NCBI RefSeq assembly: GCF_011745365.1 | Contig: NW_024468911.1 | Location: 3,652,759 to 3,716,758 of the forward strand | Reading direction: 5' to 3' | Length of the DNA: 64,000 bases | Origin: Cryphonectria parasitica EP155 | Taxonomy: Eukaryota; Ascomycota; Sordariomycetes; Diaporthales; Cryphonectriaceae | Shown here: positions 22,473 to 35,129 of the stretch, piece by piece | How positions within the stretch are numbered: position 1 is the stretch's first letter | Layout of the letters: each line of letters starts with the position of its first letter | The notes under the pieces: generated by a model | What the model saw: only the letters and a program-made list of their open reading frames with translations | What the model was told of the DNA's origin: nothing | The model's database searches: none | Position numbers and translations under genes: made by a program

Positions 22473-24760
22473 ATGCCTCCTCTAATTCAACTTCCCACGG
22501 AGATCACCACCGCCATCTTGTCTTTTACAGACCCCAAGGATCTCGCTCAGGTGAACCTAACATGCAAGTATCTTTACGGTCTCGTAAAGGACAATGCTTC
22601 CCTGTTCAGAACCATGTATCTCCACCTCATCGTGAGTCCTTACTGCTCCTAGGCGAACCTGATTCAACCCCTCGTAATCACCAGAAGGTACTGACTGGGA
22701 GACAAATACACACTGCAGGATGGTCCTCCTGAGGAGCTCGACTGGGTAGGGGAGGTCAAAGATCTCGCAAGATTCAGAGCTATCTGCGCGAGTTCGGATC
22801 CTCCGGTGAGTAACAAGAAACAAGGAGCCTTGCCCTACCACTTGTGTATGTAACAGCATCTCACACCAGATGTGCCCTCCCTTTGCCTTTAGGAGTCTGA
22901 GTTGGAGTTCGTCTTTGATATGACGACCCGGTTGCTCTCTCGGTCCCCAGTCTTTAGCGAACGCCCCCAGATGAGCATGGCCTACCAAGCCGGCCGCGGT
23001 GTGGACATTCTACGCGACTGCTTTGCCAACAATCGGGCCGTCCAGACCTTCATGTGCCGATCTTTCATCTTTCAGCGCGCTCGCGCCCCTATCCAGAGCT
23101 TCGACCAGCCCAAGCAGCCCCCCACGCGCGAACAGCAGATGTCCGCCAAGCTGCACTGTCTGTTCGGCGACATGGTCCTCAACTATGGACGCACCCGGTC
23201 GACGAGGGCGTACCCTTTTGCTTGTAGCAAGCTTTACGATATCAGGGAGTACACCCAAAGGACTAGATGGGGTCCCGTGAGTTGTTCTATCCCTCTCTTT
23301 CTCTCGTTCTGGATGCCAGTGCCTGAGATGTTTGGTATATCTGCAGTTTCTCGATGAGGGCCCAGGGCCAATTAGGCAAGGTTTTGGGACACCCCAGCTG
23401 GTCCCGCCCGCGGATCGCGTGGACTGGGAGAAGGTCGAGGCCATCATGATCGTGCTCTGGGCCAACATGAAAGAGCAGGATCTAGACCGCCTGCCCATCT
23501 TCAATTCGTTCTGGGGCATCCCCTTCGCCGGCTGCTGGCCTAACAGTTATCTCCCCCTTGGCCTGGACGACCAGGCGGAGATAGAAGACGTGCCAGAGGA
23601 TCCGTACGGTATCTCTGGAACCTATTTGAGGGTAAGTCAGAACTTTCTCTGTCTTCCTGTCTATGAGGGGCGGGCCCTGAAGATGAACACCGAGACGAGG
23701 CTGATCGACTGACTGGTGGTTTGTTTTGTTCACTAGATCATCTGTTTCCTCGACTATAACGATTACTACGCCTTCAACTTCCCGCCTCACGACTTGCTAC
23801 CCGATCACGTCCCGCGTCCTTCTCTCGACGAGACCGAGGCCACGCGCGTCCTAGTCATGAAGATCTGGGTCACCAAGGTTGACCCGCCAGGCCCCGAGGA
23901 CCACCAGGACTACCCCGTCGTCCACTTGAAAGGGATCACGCGGTCTCTCGACGCGAGCTGGCCTGACAGTGGAAGCTCCAATCTTAAAGGTACTATCCCT
24001 CTGAAAGGTATTTCCTTATTTTTTTTCTTCTTTTTCTTCTTCACCTTGTTCCTCTCCTTGTCTTTTCTTCTAGCAGAACGTCATGTGGCTAACAACGTTA
24101 CCCCTTCCCCCCACCCACATCTTCAGGTTCGGTACGAATGACACGAGAAGGCGAGGTCCATTGGACGACCTACTCCATATTCGACGGCGAATCTCGATGG
24201 CGCAGCGAGGGCATCCAACTCGGAGGCATGAAGTCGAGCAAAGTGATTGGCACTTGGTTTGACGCGTATGCCTTCTCCTCCACCACCACTCCTTCGCTTG
24301 GCAACGGGGTACCGCTGACGTCTGATCTCCTTGAACAGAAACTACGATCCCTCCGGGCCCTGTGGGCCAAGCGCCTTTTGGAAAATCGGTGACAGACTTG
24401 TCGGCAGCGATAATGGTGGTAAAGTCCTCCTCTCATACATCCTTCGTTGCATGACTGAGACCCGCGTCGCTCACACCTAGATTTTTTTATACATAGATAT
24501 TACTAAGGACGATTGTCTGCCCATTATTGAGGCTCCGGACCCCGACAGCAACGTGCCCGGGCTCAGCCTTCTTCACGGTCTCGGCCTTGGGGGCTACGGC
24601 GCGTCCTCGGTTCAGGTTCAGGTAGGCTTTCCCTTCTAGAGATGCGACGTTCCTGCTATGAATAACAAGAAACGCCCATCCTGACTAATGTGATTATCTC
24701 CGCTCGTTTCAGGATGGCTCCGAGGATGAGGATGACGAGGATGACAGCTGGAGGCTCTGA
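22473..24760 (+). CDS. F-box protein, nine exons
   Basis: This is a probable substrate-recognition subunit of an SCF ubiquitin ligase; the substrate is unknown. Exons are 22473-22631, 22719-22805, 22893-23276, 23347-23631, 23737-23989, 24127-24265, 24339-24418, 24497-24621 and 24713-24760, joining to 519 aa. The N-terminal F-box (residues 1-45) reads LIQLPTEITTAILSFTDPKD then LAQVNLTCKYLYGLV. No LRR or WD repeats are evident in the rest, which has conserved-looking Trp/Tyr-rich stretches and ends in an acidic tail (EDEDDEDDSW). Every splice keeps the frame. Exon 5 has a second possible donor 18 bases downstream that also keeps the frame. It converges with the C2H2 regulator gene. Confidence 0.85.
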
Positions 24761-25434
24761 TGTGCCTGTGCCTGAGGATGTGGATGTGGAGGAGAGTGGC
24801 CGTCCAAATGGCTTCTGCACTCGGATGAGCCGCCGGAGAAAGAATGTTGATATCTTCGATAGAGTCGTAAGTTAATCCGTCATTTGCGATGAGATTAGTG
24901 ATCCGATGAGAGATGACTATATGGTAAGGGCGCACAAGGCCAATTTAGCATCGGGAGTTTCTGCAAGTTTTTATCATGGACGCGGGTGCGTTCATATTTT
25001 CTCAATTTCATCAATCTGGGATTCCACCACGTAGCTCCATCATGAACAAAAGAAGAAGAAAAAACTACATGAAATGATACCAACGACAAGCTATGAGAAG
25101 CAGATATTGAAGAGCAAGAAAAGAAAAGAAAAGAAGATTGCAAAAAGGGGTATATAAATGTACACAACACACACATGCCTCCGGAGCCACTCCAATCCAT
25201 TCCGCTTAGAAAGTGAGATCCGCTCTTTAGAAAACCAGGGCTTACTCCATCTCGAAAGAGAGAAAGAGAGAAAGATGTGCCGCTCCATTTGGAAGAAAGA
25301 TAGATCCGTTTCCAACTCTTGTTTCACTTTCCTTGCTGAAATTCTCTCAATAGTGATTTCCCTTTGCTTCCTGGCATCGTTTGTCACAAGGAAGCACGGC
25401 GTCATCATCCATTCGCGCACATAGCGCACCGTCG
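24761..25434. other. Convergent intergenic region
   Basis: This is spacer between the 3' ends of the F-box and C2H2 regulator genes. It is A/T-rich with purine tracts. No gene was seen. Confidence 0.6.
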
Positions 25435-28400
25435 TCAGACTAAGGTCCCCGCGTTCAGCTGCACGCAGTTGTTCAGCAGGGTCGCGCCCTCGTGCAACAG
25501 CTCCCATCTGGTGGTCAGGAACGTGTCCTTGAGGACCAGCAGCAAGCTGCTGTTGTTGTTTAGGCCCTTGGTGGTCCGCAGCGTCTCAGGGTCGTCCGTC
25601 CCGCCGTAGGTGATCAGGTACTCCCTCATCTGGCGGACCTGTTCAGCCCGGCTCGTGGGGATGACGGCGTCGGGACACGCGCCCTCGAGGGCGTGGCCGT
25701 AGCTCCATATCACCAGCGCCGAGAAGTACAGCACCCACGGCCTGTTGAGCAGTACATCGTCTCGGGCCACGTACGACGGCTCCATGTCCCTGCTGTGAGG
25801 GTGCTGGTGCTGGCGGTTATTGTTGTTGTTGTTGCTGCTGCTGCTGCTGTTGGTGCTGTTGGTGCTGTTATAGCGCGGGTTGCCGCTGCCCTCGACGAGC
25901 ACCGAGAACAGGAACTTGAGCGCATACCACGTGGCGTCGCGTGCCCGCACCGAGGGGGCCCAGATGTCCTTCATGCGCCGCTGCGCGCTGTTGAGGTCCT
26001 GCGCCCCGATGGCGCGGCCCAGGAGGCGTTTCGCGCGCGCAAAGATCTGGCAGTCCACGATGTCGACGTGCATGGCCATGTGGGCAAGGTGGTGGAGGAC
26101 GACGCGGCTCTCGAAGACGGTGTTGGCATCGCCCCGGTCGGACGAATTAAACGCGTATGGGTCGGATGGGTTCTCGCCTTTCTTGAGGGACTTGTCGAAG
26201 TCGTGTTTCCACGAATCGAAGGCACGGGTGAGAGTTGCGCGCCACTTGTCTCGGCCGCCCAGAGCCGACGAGACACCACCCCCGAGGGAGTTGACCTGCA
26301 GGTCTCGTTGGTTCATGTACCAGCTGACGTTCAGCAGGCCGGCCATCAGGATCATCCGCCCGAAGCAGTTGGTCTGGACCTCCTGGCCGCTCAGTGTCCG
26401 CTTCAGCCCTTCTAGGAACGGGATGGGCTTGAGGCCGTTTGACATCAGGTTCGCCTCGATCCTCCCCACCTCCGCACCACTCGTAGCCCTCCACAGTTTC
26501 TCATCGCAAGGCAGGGGCAGCCGCATCTCGTGCGCCACCATGACCGTCGAGTGGCCGAACATGGTGGCGTGGATGGAGTCGATGACAAAGGCAGCAAAAG
26601 CAGCACGGCGCGTGGCCTCGTTCGTGATCCAGTGGTTCCACCATTCGTCTGCGGTGTGCGCTACGCCCGAGGTGGACGAGTGCCGGGAGCTGTTCTTGTC
26701 ATCTCTCGGGTTTGGAGGGGAGTCAAGTGCTGACTTGCCGATGAGAGAGCGTCCACGGCGCATGAGGGTGATTGTTGTCGCGTGGTGGATGTGCGCCCGT
26801 TCGTGCAGCTCCCTCGACGAGTACATCTTCTCGTAGAGCTCGAGGAGGATGAGGGTCTGGAACAGCCACAGCTTTGCCGGCGGCCGGAAGTTGCTGTCCA
26901 TGAAAGTTTCCCATCTGAGGTGCCAGGCCAGGAAGTTGGACAGCTCAGCTCCTGCCATGGTCACCTTGGGCCCGTAGGCCTTGTCGAGACAGGCTGCACC
27001 GATGGCCATGATGGAGATCAGCAGCAGGATCGGCGTCCTGTCGGGTGAGAAGGTGGGCTTGTGCAGGATGGGGATCTGATCGCTGAAGTGTACCCAGTAC
27101 GAGCCGATGTAGGCCTGCATCATCTTGCGGCTGAGCATGTGGTCGTCGGTGCGGTCTCCCTCGATGAACGTCTCCCTCTTGTGCTCCACCGGAGCGCGGC
27201 CGTTTTCGTGGAACCTCTCCTTGATGAACTCGAAGACCTCGGTTGCCTTGTCCTCCGAGATGACCGTCTCGGGGAGGTTCTGGTCCAAAAGATTGGTCAC
27301 GGCCATGACCTGCTGCGCACCACCGTTCGGAAAGTAGCCAACCGGCTCCGTTCCGTAATACGGAACACTGTACTGCTAGTCAGCCAAGGTACCCTCTCAA
27401 AGAAAACGGGCCAACCCATGTGCTCAACCAGGAGAGGGAGAGAGAGCACAAAAAGAACAAGGGGGAAAAAAAAAAAGGATAAAATGATGACCAACTTACT
27501 TAGTGTACTGGGGCATCATATGGTTCAGCTGAGGATTCTCGCCCGCTTGGGTGTTGAACAGATAGGCCATGAAATCCTCGGGCATGCCGACATATGGGGA
27601 TTTGTTCAGCACACTATCGCTGCCGAAGACGGTCATGGTCGTCTGGCTTGTCATGTTGTCTAGTAGCACCATTTCACCTGTGGACTGCGGTTGGCCCGAG
27701 AAGGGCTCGTTCATGTCGTGCTGAGGGCCATAGCCCTGGCCGCCGCCGTCCCTCGGAACGTTTGCTGAGGGCGGCGCTGATTGTGAAAAATTCGAAGGAG
27801 GTAGGCTAAACGCAGGGAAGTTGGTGTGCCCGGCGTAAGGAGTGGCCGACTGGGGGGTGCCGTTCGCGTGACCCTGAAAGCCATGCTGTGACGCTGGGGA
27901 CAAGACTCCGTAAGGCGGCATGCTGGTCTGGACCGAGGGGCGCTGTGGGCCGTTTGGTGAGTGCTGTGGCCCAGACATCTGCCCATAAGAGCCATCAGGG
28001 CGCATGTAGCCAACACCACCATTCGGATGCGGTCCACCGGCGGCGGCATGAGGGAAGACTGGCGGCGTATTTGTGATGGGAGTGTAGGGGCTTCCTGTGA
28101 CGTCTTGAAACTGAGGGTGGTGTAGCGGTGGTCTGGCGTAGGCACTGCCGGGCCTGTTGGCCTCGGGGGAGATCGAACCAGGCGCAGCAAACCCGTGACG
28201 ACCGTCATTTCCAGGTGACAATTGGCCTCCAATGGTCGATTCTCTCCTGCTGAGCGTAGATCCCTTTGCCGTGTGCCGTTCCTTGTGCCTGTTACACAGG
28301 TCAAGTCGGACGAATTGCCGATCGCAGTCTGGGAAATCACATTTGTAGATCTGCTTTGGGTTATGGTTGAGTTGATGACGATAGCTAAGAAGCAGCCGGT

Positions 28401-28789
28401 CAGTCAGGGAGGCCGAGCATGATGATGCGGCCGAGGGGGGCAGAAAGAGAGAGAGAGAGAGAGAGAGGTAAGGAGGAGGAGGAGGAGGAGGAGGAGGAAA
28501 AAGGGGGTGGGGTTGCAGACAGATGCTCAGCTCTCGAGTAGCTTTTTCCACAGCCGTCATGAGGGCACTCGAATTTCTTGTCCAGTCCTTTGCGACTTCG
28601 ACGGCGCTTTCGGTTGGGGCCCTCGTCGGCATTGGACGAGTTGTCCTGGTTGTCGTCCACGTCTTCTGCATGGCCGTCATCATGCCTCATATTGTCTGGA
28701 GGGGTTGGCTCCTGCATGGGAGACATGCCCCCAGATGCTAGCATATTCGGCGCACTGTGGCCGGGCCGTGATGACAAGACTGAAGTCAT
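25435..28789 (-). CDS. C2H2 zinc-finger transcription factor with fungal_trans domain
   Basis: This is a nuclear DNA-binding regulator. Exons are 28789-28521, 28384-27500 and 27367-25435 (1028 aa). Two C2H2 fingers lie at about residues 74-130: CPHDGCGKSYSRAEHL with YRHQLNH, then CDFPDCDRQFVRLDLCNRHK. The first finger is split by intron 1. A basic stretch (RKRRRSRKGLDKK) precedes them. A Pro/Gly/Gln-rich disordered middle region follows. From about 465 to 850 there is a fungal transcription factor (PF04082-like) domain, starting AYIGSYWVHFSDQIPILHKP. A Ser/Asn homopolymer stretch lies in the C-terminal third. Intron 1 uses an unusual donor (CT|GTCTGC) and contains microsatellites. The target genes are unknown. 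Confidence 0.85.
28446..28498. repeat. (GA)n and (GGA)n microsatellites in an intron
   Basis: About ten GA units are followed by about nine GGA units, all inside intron 1 of the C2H2 regulator. On the coding strand the tract is pyrimidine-only and sits upstream of the 3' splice site. Confidence 0.9.
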
Positions 28790-31700
28790 CGTCTTGTCGC
28801 CCAGCAGGGCCAGTGGAGAATGATTAATCCCTGTAGCTCGTCGAGCGGCCCTGCGCCGCTCTCGTGGGACAACAGCTAACAGCTAAAACGGAGGGAATCC
28901 GAGACAGCTTCCAGAAAAATCGATGGTAGAACTCGCGACTCGGAGAACAAAATGTAACCCGTGAGCGAATCGGAGGTGGTCAAGTTGACGTGACACTACA
29001 GCCCACCCAGCGCAACCCAGCGCACTTCTCCAAAAGAAGCCGGTGGACCAACGTTCCGTATACAAAACACGACCAAAAAACAAACGGCCACCGCCCCCTC
29101 TGAGTGAGCGTGTATATATGTGTATGTGTATGTGTGCGTGTGTGTGTGTGTATGGGGGCCTTTTCTGGAGAATACTCTTAGCGTTGGTAACACTAATACG
29201 TGCACTGCTCTCAGAACGCCAGTCACCGTCACCGAGATCTCATCCGCGACAAGGCTAGACAGTGAGTGATCAAGTGGGCATGATTAGGGGTGGCGTGCCG
29301 CAGCGGAGTTTTGGGCGGCGGGTTGGGCGTAAAATGGGATCCCCGGAAAGCTCTCAAAGTCCTGCAGGACAGAACAAGCGCCGGCAGGAAGAAGAGGAAC
29401 AATCAAGATCGAGACCAAACAAAAGTCTTTTGTTGCTGAGAAAAGCTGTACGAAAATCAGTATCCAAGGAAAGAAGAAAAAGCACACAACATTTTGTCGG
29501 GAAAGATGCCCCGATGTTAAGAGGCAAAAGTCGTGCGAACCGGACAGCGAGCGCGTGGAGGAATAGCCTGGACAAAACGGGAATTGCATGGGGCCGGTAA
29601 GAAGTGGATAGCAGCGGTAGAGAGAACGAGCGCAAACAGGGGTTTGGGTAGGTCGAGAGAAGGGGGGAGGAGGGCATCGGAAGGGGGGCCTTTTACAATC
29701 GCGCCGGCCACTGCAACCTAAACAAGTATGTTTCCGCAACTTTGGGCGATTGCAATATCAATGCAATGCAATGCAGTGGAAATCCACACGTCAAGTAACA
29801 GTTCACCTGCTCGAAGGGATGTGATGCAACCCAACTGCTTCTTCGGCCGTGAAAGCCTTGGGTAGTAACCATCTTTCATTCACCACATGTTCAAGAGTTG
29901 CTGCTGTGTAACATGCCAGAAGTAGTGGCACATCCAGAGCGAACGGGAACAATCACAGTAGTTGAGCCGACGGCAAATTTGTAGGAGCCATCGTGGGTAC
30001 ACTCGTACAGCGGCCCCGCCACGGGAATCGACATGACGGAGATCCAGTGCCAAGGATGATTAGGAGGAGGGGAGAGGGGGGGGGGGAGAGGGACAAACTC
30101 TGGCGGTTGAACATTGCGCACGGCCTGGCTCATGAGACTAAAAGGGAGATAGATACGCAACGACAAATGGGAGAGAGGTGTAAACTGAGGGAGATGACGC
30201 GAAGGGATAATGAGAAGCACAAGAGATTCTGACCTTAAACGAGAGTTGTGTGTGCCGGGAGGCAAAAAGGCGGCGTCGAGGTTCTAAGACATGGGAAGCT
30301 TGAACAAGTTGTGTTTGTCTCGCAGGGACAGGGAGTGAGTGAGGGTGGTGGGAGGCCAGTCTGCAGAGAACTGGGGGGGGGGGGGGGTTTCGCAGGGCGT
30401 CTTTTGAGAGAGAGTCTTAAGCCCAAAGGGTGCCACGACGGAAGGGTTTCGTTCCAAGGTACAAGTAGGCCTTGCGGGTGCTGAGCTGGTCGTTGGGTAA
30501 ATATTGTCGCGTGTGGGACTGTGGACTTGGACTTGGGACCTTATGATGAATCAAGTCTCGAGAGGAACGAAGAAGGGAGGTCAGTCTTGTGTGCCCCGTT
30601 ACCCCGACGTCCTGTATGGAATCTTCTGTTGCAGATGGAAGCATTGACCGTTGGCTATCAGCCCTGTCGTCAGTTTAGACTCGCACAGGAAATCGATGGT
30701 CTCGGGTTCCCCGTTTCTGCGGATTGTCGTCTTTTTCTGGGGAAAGTAGAGTGGGATGGAGAAGTGAAAGGTCGGGAGCTGACAGCGCGCGTGTGGGGGT
30801 CTTCGCCCGTCTTTATTATGGGATTGCGGCCAGGCCCGCCTCTGTCCCTTCGAGCCGTCCCAGGTTACCATGTCCAGAAGCTTCAACCAACGTATTTCTC
30901 TTTGTAAACAAGATTCGCCTCCACGCTACCCGACCTTAGAAATACTGTGATCCCGGCCAGACATGCAGTAGTTGGGGTCTGCCCACCATGCTGATCGTCC
31001 TGGTACGAAAAAGAATGGAGGGGAACGAGAAAAAGGAATAATCGAGGGTCCTGACACCCGATAGGCGGTCCGCCCGAGTTCCGGTCGTAAGCGGAGTGAC
31101 TGGGTGAGCGAGACAGCGAAGAGACAGACAGGTTCTGCCTCCAATCCACCTCTTCTTGATTACGAAACTTTGCAAGGCAGGCAGGCAAACCATTGCTAGT
31201 TATTAGCCATACTATAGGAAGGGATTGTCTTCGATCGAGCCCCCCCATTTGGTATGCTGTGTCTTGCTCCCGTCCGCGATCCTCCATGAAGAGAAGAAAG
31301 GCATTGCCAGCCGCCGCAACTTCACAATTTTCTGGCGTTGGGACACAAATCTGACCGTGCGTCTACAAAGACGGCAAAATGTCAGCAAACCCCACCCACA
31401 ATTGGGTATGCGTCAGTGCCATGCTTGCGAGAGGGGTCCCTGTGCGAAATCGACGGCTTAAGATGGGGAAGGTCACTTCAGAGCTCCTGGGCCATCAAAA
31501 CTCAGCCGCAGGTACAGACCCACATGAATCTGCATCGTGACTATGAATGCCCCCCCATGCTCTGCTTGTGACAGGCCTTCTAGCGCCAGCCGTCGTCCGA
31601 CCTGGTGCTGCAGAGGACATATGATGTTGGTTGGACATCTCTGCGATGGTCGTCCGGCGAGTATTGGATCACGATATCGACCTCAGGGTATCGTCGGGAT

Positions 31701-33396
31701 TCGAGGGCTTAAGAAGAGATGAGCAGGGGTCTCGTCGGGGCCAGCCTCGCCACAGGGCGTAAGGGCCCCGTCTTCCGTTCCTTTGAAATCTGCGCCAGTC
31801 CACCGAGGGCCCCATTTCTGAACATAGTTAGCTGCAGGAGAGGATGATCCAGCATGCCTGCCGTACAGCTGACACAATGCACTGTAGCATGCGCCGTATC
31901 ATCTCCTGCTGTGGCACGCCACTGCATTGCACCATATTTGTGGTTGGCGGTCCCGCTGAACGTCATTTCCACAGTGATGAACCCTCCCGCTGAGGCTGTC
32001 ATCTTCTTCCCTCTCGTCGAGCCTTGTGTCACCCCCACCCGCACCCATTGAGCTCCGCATTTCGATCACCATCGATGTGGCTAGCAGTGGTTGCATGTGT
32101 GCCGGCGGCAGATGCATGCCCAGCTCAACAGATCTGGCAACATCACCGGACGGCGATCCGTCTGGGCTGGCACTCTAGCTAAAGCAGCCTCGCTACCAAC
32201 TCCGTCATTCGTCCATTAAATGCCGAAGTGTGTTCGCGAGACCACGCGAGCAGACTGTGTCGAAGGCCTGGTCCCACGGTGGTTAGTAGTAGTAATAATA
32301 GTAGTAGTATCTTGCTCCATAGATTTGCCGTGCTCATAGGCATGGGAGGTTTGCTGGCCCGTTGATCAAGAACAGGGTGCTGCCTTGCTGCAAGATGGTC
32401 AGGATACCAGGCCCAGCGCAGGGCACACTGCATATTGTGGTACACTGCAGCAGCGCGACATGAGGCCGTTGAGCGACTACTGTGCATAATTGGATGTGAG
32501 ACCACCAAGAACACACCCATCTAGGGCCTATCGTCCACGTCTTACGGAGGTCACCATCCCCAACGCCATAATGGGCTTCCTGAGGAGAGCAGAGTCTGGT
32601 AACAACAGGCGAGTATCGATTGACCAGGGCCGGGGAGAGACGCTTAGCGAGCCGGACCCGACAGACTGGGGCATCAGCCCGAACAACTCGTCTACGAAAC
32701 TGCTGGCAGAGACTCGAGCTAACAACGGGTAGACCAGGACAGGCGTCCTTACAAAACACCCGCTGGAAACGCGATTCAGCCTGCTTTCCCGTGGGTGGCG
32801 TGGGGGTCCATCCGAGAGCGAGTCCCGCTGTGTGCCGCCTTGCGCGAGTTCCCAAGGTGGAGCGAAGCTGGTCATCTAACTTGTTTGCACCACAACGCTT
32901 GAGGTTATGCACGTCGAAGTGTTGCTCTTCGTCATCTCTCCGGCTGAGGAGCCGAGTACCTTTGTGCATGTAGGTGCTGCGAGTCCGGTGCTGACAGGTT
33001 CAGTGACGGCCTGGAGCAGCGGCCCCCCCTCTCAGAGTGGACTCCCGCCATATTGTGCACCTGACCAGCTAGCGGCTCTCCTATTTGACGACCTAGAGTA
33101 GTTGTCGCATGGCGCCTGTGCAGAACATGCAGGTCGTCGAAGTCGTCATCTGATAGATAGCTGGGCAAACGTCGTTGTGGAACCCACATCGAGCAGTCCT
33201 TACACAATGCTATTGTGCAAAAAGCCTACCAAGAGCAGTGAATCAAAAGCAGCAGCGGTATCGAGAGCATGCAGGTTGCATGATGACATGAGCATGTCTA
33301 GCGCCCCTCCTTTGTCGACAAATAATCAAGATGGCAGTCCTCCGACTGGCCGTGTGTCTGGTCGAGATAGGCCCTCCCCCAGAACGCACGCACGCA

Positions 33397-33506
<110 letters not shown>

Positions 33507-34093
33507 TTTCCTTTGGCTGCATGGCTCGGAACGAGAAGGTCCAGAGTGTGAATTGGGCTGGAAAGGTCGAATTCTGCCTATAGCCTATGTGAAAAGATTG
33601 GTCAGCTGAAGCTAATAGAGTTGCTCTCGATACACCAAACCGTGTGGGTAGCTGCAGCAAATGGGCCATGGATTCTGACACGTGATTAAATGAAGCTGCG
33701 CTTGTGTGAGACTCAACACTTTTGATCGACACCCGGCAAGTTTGCGTCACGTCTCCTGGAGTGGGGGCGTCATTTGTGCTGACGCTGAATATCGAACGCG
33801 ATGTCCGGCTCGATGTTGTACCTGGAGGGGCTTGGTCAAGGTGCGGGAACGTCTGCCACAAGGATTAAAGCAAAAAGGAAGGGAGGGAGAGGAGAAAAAA
33901 AGAGAAGAAGAAATGATTTGTGATGGATATTTGATCGTCGTTCATTCTCAATCCTGTCATTTTTGACACCTGTGATCGTTTTGTGAAGCTGTCCTGGAAG
34001 TGGAGGAAGGTTAGGAATAATGAATGACCTACTTTCTGCTGCTGCTGCTGCTGCTGCTCCTATCACGCTCTGTACAAAGGAAGGTACTATGGT

Positions 34094-34218
34094 AGTATGT
34101 ATGCTACGTAAGTACACAAGTACTGTGTGCCGCTGTACTACTAGTGCCAGGCACGCAAGGAAGCATACATAGTACTTGACCTATTACTGTATGCTACTAT
34201 AGCATTTGCCATGCTATA
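34094..34218. repeat. Cluster of inverted repeats rich in GTAC/TACTA
   Basis: TATGTATGCT at 34096-34105 is exactly complementary to AGCATACATA at 34162-34171. Close by, TATAGCAT at 34198-34205 pairs with ATGCTATA at 34211-34218 across a five-base loop. CAAGTACT and AGTACTTG between them are also complementary. The cluster lies 270-400 bp upstream of SAP30. Confidence 0.7.
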
Positions 34219-34488
34219 ATATAGTGGCAGTATTATCCCCTGTCGGTTAGTGGCTGCCCATTTCGTCAGAGCTGTGCTCTGTACCCCACCTGACCGGCCA
34301 GCCTTGGAGAAAAGACGGTCCCTTGTTCTCCTTTCTCGTCCACAACTCGGCCACTGCACACAGAAATTCCCACACAAGGAAGATGGTGAAATTCTACACA
34401 GTCCCGTATCCAGAGCCAGCCAATATATCTGAACCCCTCGACTGAAAACCCAGCTTCTTGATCATACATACTTGCCCCTCCCCCCCAA

Positions 34489-35129
34489 ATGCCTCCTGCA
34501 AAGGCATCCCGTACGACTGGCGGGCACGAGGACTCGGAGTCCAAGCCGAGCAACTCCAAGGAGAAGAATGGCCATGGCAACACAAATGGGAAGATGAGAC
34601 GGGTCGCCAGCTCGGCAGGTTCGAACCTGAAAGATGTGACGAGCGCTGCGAACCTCCCCTCGCCGGCTCCTGAGCCCCCGACCAGTGCTCCAGCCGCCAA
34701 CCCAAGTGTGAGTGAGCCTATGCATTCACCTCCCAGCCCGCACTCCCACTGCACTCCCTCTTCCTAACGCCATTCTCCTGCTTTCTACAGATCCAATGGG
34801 CCACCTTTGACCGAGACTTCCTCCACCGATACCGCCGCGAGCGCCACCTCAACGTCCCTGCCGCCTACGCAAGCGACTACCGCTCCTGGGTCCTGACGCG
34901 GCCAGGCAGCATCGGCCTATACTCTCCAACGGCTACCAGAAAGAAGGACCAGCGTCGTCAGACCAGAGGCCAACTGGTCAGCGCAGTCAGGAAGCATTTC
35001 AACAGCCAGGGCGTGCAGGAGAACGATGCCATTGTGGATTTTCTGCACCGCGTCAGGAGAGGGCGGCTGTCCAAGCTGAGCGACTTGCCCAAGGCGGGGA
35101 AGAAGCTGACGGACCAGGAAAGGGTATAA
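34489..35129 (+). CDS. SAP30: SAP30-like Sin3-binding histone deacetylase subunit
   Basis: SAP30 links Sin3 to the Rpd3/HDAC core in the large histone deacetylase complex. Exons are 34489-34707 and 34791-35129 (185 aa), with a GTGAGT donor and a TTCTACAG acceptor. The first 73 residues are Ser/Pro-rich and disordered. The Sin3-binding domain starts right after the intron at about residue 75, with WATFDRDFLHRYRRERHLN, then DYRSWVLTRPGSIGLYSPT. It ends near LVSAVRKHFNSQGV...AIVDFLHRVR. The length and layout match other ascomycete members of the family. Confidence 0.9.

Noticed and set aside
25880..26836. 318-codon frame antisense to the C2H2 regulator
   Set aside because: It is a shadow of a GC-rich coding exon; the minus-strand frame has clear domain content and correct splice junctions.
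30521..30907. 128-codon plus-strand open frame
   Set aside because: It begins with GTG, not ATG, and has no family motif, introns or coding signature.
34096..34171. Spaced complementary repeats as a CRISPR or transposon terminus
   Set aside because: Only two short arms, no array, no transposase and a clearly eukaryotic context.
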